DNA of 10,951 nt. Source: Pseudomonadota bacterium (GTDB taxonomy: Bacteria > Pseudomonadota > Alphaproteobacteria > Rickettsiales > Rickettsiaceae). This document shows, in pieces, positions 7,209-10,951 of this stretch. The notes under the pieces were generated by a model that saw only the letters and a program-made list of their open reading frames with translations, did not search any database and was not told the DNA's origin. The position numbers and the translations under genes were made by a program. The DNA lies in the NCBI GenBank assembly GCA_021804505.1, contig JAJZHL010000020.1, positions 1 through 10,951 on the forward strand, in the 5' to 3' direction. How positions within the stretch are numbered: position 1 is the stretch's first letter; each line of letters begins with the position of its first letter.

Positions 7209-7398
7209 AAAATTCTTTTATTAAAGTCCAGTTGTGCTGAACTAGCTACAATTTTAAATTGCCAATGCCCTTCAGTTAATACAGCTAACTTGAAAGTTTT
7301 ATAATTGTTACACAATACACTATTAAGATCATAATAATTATAATAGCTAGAAGTGTATAGTTTTTTTGTTTCTTATTATCTTTAATGTTTTTTTGCAT
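7199..7398 (-). pseudogene. Frame-broken small membrane protein heading the iron operon
   Basis: ATG 7396-7398 opens a 37-codon frame with a basic start (MQKNIKDNKKQKN) and a hydrophobic helix (LLAIIIIMILIVYCV), which stops at 7285-7287. The adjacent frame, open from 7372 to its stop at 7199-7201, continues it with KLAVLTEGHWQFKIVAS. One extra base in the T4 run at 7297-7300 would join both into a single 66-residue protein: membrane anchor plus a short periplasmic beta-rich part. Its stop overlaps the cupredoxin ATG by 10 bases, a typical operon junction. The G-H-W motif in a beta-strand context recalls YtkA- or FixH-like domains, but those are usually longer, so the family call is weak. It could be a genuine recent frameshift, a phase-variable run, or an assembly error. 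Confidence 0.55.
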
Positions 7399-7430
7399 AT
7401 TAATAATTAAAGTTAAACTACACTCCCTAG

Positions 7431-7506
7431 TGTCCTCCCTTGCTGCCGTTGGGATCCAGACATAAAGAATGTTATTTCAGATCCTGCAATAACATTCAGG
7501 ATGACA
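7431..7506. repeat. Palindromic repeat unit with a 10-bp stem
   Basis: About 76 bp with terminal inverted repeats TGTCCTCCCT on the left and AGGATGACA on the right. An internal perfect stem, GAATGTTATT (7467-7476) and AATAACATTC (7488-7497), encloses an 11-nt loop. Termini of the TGTCAT..CCTGA kind are shared with other rickettsial intergenic repeats and, loosely, with 98-180 and 1009-1089. It sits upstream of the iron operon and downstream of slt. Confidence 0.6.
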
Positions 7507-7536
7507 TTTACACCTCTAGTCTCACCCGACACCCTA

Positions 7537-7567
7537 AGTCATCCCGAACTTGTTTCAGGATCTATCT
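7537..7567. repeat. Short palindromic repeat fragment
   Basis: ATCCCGAA and TTCAGGAT form 8-bp arms with one mismatch around a short loop (7541-7561), preceded by GTC and followed by CTATCTAG. This CATCCCGAA..GGATC pattern is a common rickettsial intergenic repeat; here it looks like one half of an element. Confidence 0.5.
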
Positions 7568-7634
7568 AGTTTCCTGCCTTAGCTCGAATGATATTAAAGG
7601 CAAGACATATTCACATCATAATACTACTACTATC

Positions 7635-7662
7635 CCAAATGGTAAATATATTTATCATTTGG
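7635..7662 (-). terminator. Near-perfect 28-bp palindrome over the slt stop codon
   Basis: CCAAATGGTAAATA (7635-7648) folds back on its partner ending TCATTTGG (to 7662), with a single G-T or C-A position. It covers the slt stop codon (7655-7657). The slt transcript has no U-run after the palindrome, so simple intrinsic termination is uncertain. Confidence 0.4.
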
Positions 7663-9607
7663 TTATTATAGGTAATAAGTCAGTTTTTAATCTAAGATTA
7701 TTAGTTTTATTTATAATGCACCTATAAATTTGGATGTTTTCTAAAACCCTTTGAGTATAATTTCTTGTTTCATGGAATGGAAGTAGCTCTATCCAATCAA
7801 TTACTTGCCGTAAATTAGTAAATTCCCGTGGATCTCCAAATCTGGCAATCCAGGTTTTTGTCCTTTTATAACCAGCATTATAGCTAACCGTAGATAATAA
7901 ATATGAATTATTAAATCTTTCCAATAACATATTTAACCGATTATTTCCAAGTTTGATATTATATTCTGGATCTTTTATAAGCTTTTCTAGGTTATATTCA
8001 GAGCGTAAATTCCGAGCGCTGTCAAGAGCTGTATCCTTAGTGATTTGCATCAGACCGCAAGCTTTTGGATTCATTGCTTGTATATCAAAGACAGATTCTT
8101 GTCTCATCACACTGTAAGTTAAGGCCTCTTCCTTAGCAGAAGCTTTAACTGCTTCTTTATAGGGGGTAGGATGTGTATAATCTATAATAGGAACATGGAA
8201 CCAATTAGCAACCCATGCAACATCTGCAGCATGGTACATATTGCAATTTTTTGCTATGACGTCAGCAACGAATACTATTTTAGAGGAGTTTTCTAACCTT
8301 TTAATTGCATCTTTGGCATATAAAGCTGCAATATCTTGCCGTCCATATTGGGCTAAATGTTCAATCGCTCTTATTACCTCATTTTCTCTAACATCTTCTA
8401 TGTTATTAGCTTCTATTTTAGGTTTAATTGGTAGAATTATGCTATGTTTTTCAAGTTCTATATGAGCTATTTGTCCATAGAAAGTATGTGGATATTTACT
8501 AGCTAAATTATAATGCCTATTCGCTTGTTTTGGATCGCCTAAAGCTTCATAAGTCCTAGCTAACCAATATTGCCCCTTCGACTTGTTGTAAGGCTGTTCT
8601 ACTGCCTTCATAAATTCTGTAAAATGTTTTAAAGCAACAGATGGTTTGTTTAGAAACCTGAGCGCAACCCAGCCGCTAAAAAATTGTACTTCTCTTATCT
8701 CTCCTTTACTAACTGCAAAAGGTATATAGTTAATATCATAGCTGCCTGCATAGTCTTTTTTCTCAAGTAAGCCGCGTGCATAATGTGTTTGTAGTCTACA
8801 CCAACGATCAAGGTGTACCGGGGTTCCTCTAACTTTCTTGAGTAAAGCAATACTTTGCGCGTCTGGAAGCACATTTTTTTTAGAATCGAGATAGTTAAAC
8901 AATAAGGCAGGTGTATAATATTTTTGTGATACTTCTTGAAAGAGCTTTTCACTATCTGGAGATTTATTTATTATGGCAATTTGTGCTTTAAAGTTCTGTT
9001 TGTAGCCATTCCAGACATAATGCATGTATTTTTTGGCGTTGACAGTATCTCTTGACCATAAATACTCATCTATCTTCTGCACATGCTCTCTTTCATTTAT
9101 CATTCCTTTGAAGGAACTAAGATACTGCTTTTCTTCTTGGGGCGTAAATTCGCCATAAATCCATCCGTCTTGGATAATTTTTTTCAGTTTCTGAGTATCT
9201 TTTTCTAATTTTGCACTTGCAAGGGCATAATATTTGTAACCATTGCCTGTTACCGGCTTATTTTTGCTAAACCAATCTACAATCAATTTAGGGCTAGTAG
9301 TGGGATTCAAGTATGCTTCTGCAGCTCTTGCTAATCGATCAAGCCTTGGCCAGTGAGGATTATCATGGATAAATTTTATTACTTCTGCAAAATTATTTGC
9401 TTTATATTTTTTATCTAATAATTTTTGGTATAAAGCTATTTTAACTAAAGCTTTGTCGTTTGAGCTTTTTGCAATCTCTTCACAGTTCTGCCATTCCTTT
9501 TTATCTATGCATAGCATAGTTTTTTTTACAATATCCGATGCTAATGATTGAGATATTAGTATCTCTGATACGATAAAAATCATTGACACTACTCTACGAA
9601 TTCTCAT
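7655..9607 (-). CDS. slt: Soluble lytic murein transglycosylase (Slt70 type, GH23)
   Basis: Cleaves the MurNAc-GlcNAc bond of peptidoglycan to give 1,6-anhydro ends in the periplasm. It has 650 residues, the size of Slt70. Residues 1-24 look like a signal peptide (MRIRR, then a hydrophobic core, then SLAS). Residues about 30-470 form the all-helical superhelical domain typical of the family, with tetratricopeptide-like pairs such as GQYWLARTYEALGD. The catalytic domain begins near 490: VMRQES with Glu504 as general acid, then NPKACGLMQIT, LGNNRLNML, VSYNAGYKRTKTWI and ETRNYTQRVLENIQIY. All expected motifs are present, so it should be active. It is transcribed away from fabD, with 38 bp between the two starts. 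The AmiD-type amidase nearby is dead, so this is the only intact peptidoglycan hydrolase in the window. Confidence 0.95.
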   Translation of the reverse strand: MRIRRVVSMIFIVSEILISQSLASDIVKKTMLCIDKKEWQNCEEIAKSSNDKALVKIALYQKLLDKKYKANNFAEVIKFIHDNPHWPRLDRLARAAEAYLNPTTSPKLIVDWFSKNKPVTGNGYKYYALASAKLEKDTQKLKKIIQDGWIYGEFTPQEEKQYLSSFKGMINEREHVQKIDEYLWSRDTVNAKKYMHYVWNGYKQNFKAQIAIINKSPDSEKLFQEVSQKYYTPALLFNYLDSKKNVLPDAQSIALLKKVRGTPVHLDRWCRLQTHYARGLLEKKDYAGSYDINYIPFAVSKGEIREVQFFSGWVALRFLNKPSVALKHFTEFMKAVEQPYNKSKGQYWLARTYEALGDPKQANRHYNLASKYPHTFYGQIAHIELEKHSIILPIKPKIEANNIEDVRENEVIRAIEHLAQYGRQDIAALYAKDAIKRLENSSKIVFVADVIAKNCNMYHAADVAWVANWFHVPIIDYTHPTPYKEAVKASAKEEALTYSVMRQESVFDIQAMNPKACGLMQITKDTALDSARNLRSEYNLEKLIKDPEYNIKLGNNRLNMLLERFNNSYLLSTVSYNAGYKRTKTWIARFGDPREFTNLRQVIDWIELLPFHETRNYTQRVLENIQIYRCIINKTNNLRLKTDLLPIITK

Positions 9608-9610
9608 AAT
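9583..9610 (+). promoter_or_regulatory. Near-consensus promoter for fabD inside the slt 5' end
   Basis: TTGACA (9583-9588, perfect -35) and CATAAT (9605-9610, 5 of 6) are spaced 16 bp. The -10 box overlaps the slt start codon on the opposite strand. Predicted initiation near 9617 gives a fabD leader of about 29 nt. Confidence 0.6.
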
Positions 9611-9645
9611 CTACACTCGAAAATAATTTGTAGGTTAACAGAGTA

Positions 9646-10578
9646 ATGAATAGAGCATTTATATTTCCAGGTCAAGGATCACAATTTGTTGGAATGGGAA
9701 AAGATTTTTATGATAATTTTGAGATAGCTAAAGAGACATTTCAAATTGTTGATGAAACCCTTAGCTTTAAGCTTAGCCATATAATTTTTAATGGGCCAAG
9801 TGAAGAATTAACACTGACTATTAATACCCAACCAGCTTTAATGGCGGTTTCTATGGCAATATTTAATGTCATTAAACAGCTTACAAATAAAAATATTTCT
9901 GAACTATGCTCATATGCCGCTGGGCATTCGCTCGGAGAATATACAGCTTTATGTGCAGCTTCTTCGATAGATCTTGTGGCAACAACAAAGTTATTAGCGG
10001 TTCGAGGACGTTCCATGCAAGAGGCATATCCAGTAGGGAAAGGAGCAATGGCTGCATGCATAGGTATTCCATTAGTAAAGCTAGAAGAAATAGTAAAGAA
10101 TGTATCACCTATTGGCATCTGTCAGATTGCTAATGATAATATTGATGGACAATTAGTGGTGAGCGGAGAGCTAGGGGCTGTAGAAATGGTAATAGCTATA
10201 GTAAAAGATCTTGGTTTTAAAGCGATAAAATTAAATGTTAGCGCTCCGTTTCATTGCAGTTTGATGAAGCCTGCAGAAAATCAAATGGCTGATGCTTTAA
10301 ACAAAACGGTAATTAATAAACCGATAATACCGGTTTTACAAAATGTTACAGCTAGACCAGCTTCAGATGCAGGAGAGATTAAGCAAAATCTAATTTTACA
10401 GGTTTGTGGTGGAGTGAGATGGAGAGAAAGTTTGATAGAGTTAGAAAAGCTAGGAGTTGAGGAAATAGTTGAGATTGGCGCTGGTAAGGTCCTTACTTCG
10501 ATGATAAGAAAAACCACTCATAAATTTAATTTGGTAAATATATCGAATGTAGCAGAGCTGGAAGAGTATAAGTTCTAG
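9646..10578 (+). CDS. fabD: Malonyl-CoA:ACP transacylase FabD
   Basis: Transfers the malonyl group from CoA to acyl-carrier protein, supplying the extender unit of type II fatty-acid synthesis in the cytoplasm. The 310 residues match the usual length. Visible in order: the N-terminal FPGQGSQ (7-13) of the oxyanion hole; the nucleophile elbow GHSLGEY with catalytic Ser95; the carboxylate-binding Arg120 in VRGRSM; catalytic His203 in APFHCSLM; NVTARP; and Gln252 with VRWRESL. The C-terminal VEIGAGKVLT is also typical. The ATG gives the standard MNRAFIFPGQ start, although the Shine-Dalgarno is weak. It diverges from slt; no other fatty-acid gene (fabH, fabG, acpP) is adjacent in the window. Two inverted repeats follow the stop. 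Confidence 0.97.
   Translation: MNRAFIFPGQGSQFVGMGKDFYDNFEIAKETFQIVDETLSFKLSHIIFNGPSEELTLTINTQPALMAVSMAIFNVIKQLTNKNISELCSYAAGHSLGEYTALCAASSIDLVATTKLLAVRGRSMQEAYPVGKGAMAACIGIPLVKLEEIVKNVSPIGICQIANDNIDGQLVVSGELGAVEMVIAIVKDLGFKAIKLNVSAPFHCSLMKPAENQMADALNKTVINKPIIPVLQNVTARPASDAGEIKQNLILQVCGGVRWRESLIELEKLGVEEIVEIGAGKVLTSMIRKTTHKFNLVNISNVAELEEYKF
9647..9675 (-). promoter_or_regulatory. Possible slt promoter inside the fabD start
   Basis: On the - strand TTGACC (9670-9675) and TATTCA (9647-9652) are 17 bp apart, predicting a start near 9640 and a leader of about 33 nt for slt. The -35 box coincides with the conserved GQG codons of fabD, so a chance match is quite possible. Confidence 0.25.
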
Positions 10579-10582
10579 GTTC

Positions 10583-10624
10583 TTATACAATTGCTAAATA
10601 TGGGGCTAATTTTTAATTGTATAA
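10583..10624 (+). terminator. Inverted repeat after fabD, first
   Basis: TTATACAATT (10583-10592) and AATTGTATAA (10615-10624) are perfect 10-bp arms around a 22-nt loop, four bases after the fabD stop. The stem is AT-rich. Confidence 0.4.
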
Positions 10625-10628
10625 TTTA

Positions 10629-10655
10629 TGATTTTATAGAAATGTCATAAAATCA
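10629..10655 (+). terminator. Inverted repeat after fabD, second
   Basis: TGATTTTAT (10629-10637) and ATAAAATCA (10647-10655) are perfect 9-bp arms with a 9-nt loop, directly after the previous repeat. Together they probably mark the 3' end of the fabD transcript, although neither has a clear U-run. Confidence 0.4.
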
Positions 10656-10795
10656 GTATAGTCTCAAACAATAGATAGAAAATTTATATAAAAAATAACT
10701 TAGAAGTTGAAAAATAAAGAGCTTATTTAATAGCTTTTTAGGAAAATTAATAGGTTCTTCGTTAGAAGTCCTTGAAGTATGCGGCAGCGCAGTTG

Positions 10796-10951
10796 TCAAG
10801 GGAAAAAACTATTGTTCAGGTAAATTTTTTCATTGAATAAAAAATTTTGATAATTATTAATATCTGGAAAAATAAATTTTTCATCTTCATTTCTACAACC
10901 ATATTTTTTCAAAAAATTAATAAATTTATCATTAGTATTTTTTACATTATT
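10796..10951 (-). CDS. C-terminal end of an unrecognised protein, cut by the window edge
   Basis: A - strand frame is open from the window edge for 51 codons to a TGA at 10796-10798. The peptide is Asn/Lys/Phe-rich, with KFINFLKKYGCRNEDEKF and DINNYQNFLFNEKIYLNN, and ends in FFP. The run is longer than expected by chance at this base composition, but AT-rich noncoding DNA can give such runs. No family is recognised. It would converge on fabD, with about 215 bp of noncoding sequence between them. Confidence 0.45.
   Translation of the reverse strand, partial: NNVKNTNDKFINFLKKYGCRNEDEKFIFPDINNYQNFLFNEKIYLNNSFFP

Noticed and set aside
7440..7727. 95-residue + strand frame between the iron operon and slt
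   Set aside because: It runs across the palindromic repeats and antisense to the slt end; its composition is repeat-derived and it has no start signal.
8695..8952. 85-residue frame inside slt on the same strand
   Set aside because: An overlapping frame within a well-supported gene; no family features and no ribosome-binding site.
9741..10118. Antisense frame of 125 residues inside fabD
   Set aside because: A shadow of the fabD coding sequence; fabD motifs fully explain the region.
10740..10805. Structured small RNA near the right edge with CCTTGA/TCAAGG arms
   Set aside because: Arms of only 6 bp around a long loop that overlap the stop of the partial gene; too weak to call.

Overview
The window is AT-rich, densely packed and carries proteins that read as Rickettsiaceae. 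MutS, FabD, the Slt-type transglycosylase and YciB all resemble the Rickettsia versions as I remember them, but are divergent enough to suggest a Rickettsia relative (for example a Torix/Tisiphia- or Megaira-like symbiont) rather than a classical spotted-fever or typhus species. Decaying genes and roughly 80-bp palindromic repeats between genes fit an obligate intracellular alphaproteobacterium. The genus is inference; I could not run a search.

Left part (1-5363, all + strand): a gene-free stretch with a palindromic repeat; a small unknown membrane protein (403-912); a second copy of the repeat in the opposite orientation; mutS, whose most likely start is 1122 because the first codons of the longer frame lie in the repeat; an AmiD-type N-acetylmuramoyl-L-alanine amidase broken by one frameshift and one nonsense codon (3892-4634); and a second unknown small membrane protein (4776-5363) that looks like a distant paralogue of the first. 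The small genes and the amidase remnant each have a strong Shine-Dalgarno sequence.

Middle part (5399-7398, all - strand): an apparent iron-uptake operon. In transcription order it has a frame-broken 66-residue membrane protein, a membrane-anchored EfeO/FtrB-like cupredoxin and an FTR1-family permease with both REXXE motifs. A 12-bp hairpin follows the permease, then comes yciB. The P19-like and ferredoxin-like partners of full FtrABCD systems are not in the window.

Right part (7431-10951): two further palindromic repeat units, a long periplasmic Slt70-type lytic transglycosylase (- strand), and fabD (+ strand) diverging from it across only 38 bp. A near-consensus promoter for fabD lies inside the slt signal-peptide codons. 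After fabD come two inverted repeats and the C-terminal end of an unrecognised - strand gene cut by the window edge.

Functionally the window combines DNA repair (mutS), peptidoglycan turnover (slt intact, amidase dead), envelope integrity (yciB), fatty-acid synthesis (fabD) and iron import. The least described parts are the paired small membrane proteins, the reduced iron operon with its broken first gene, and the repeat that abuts the mutS start.
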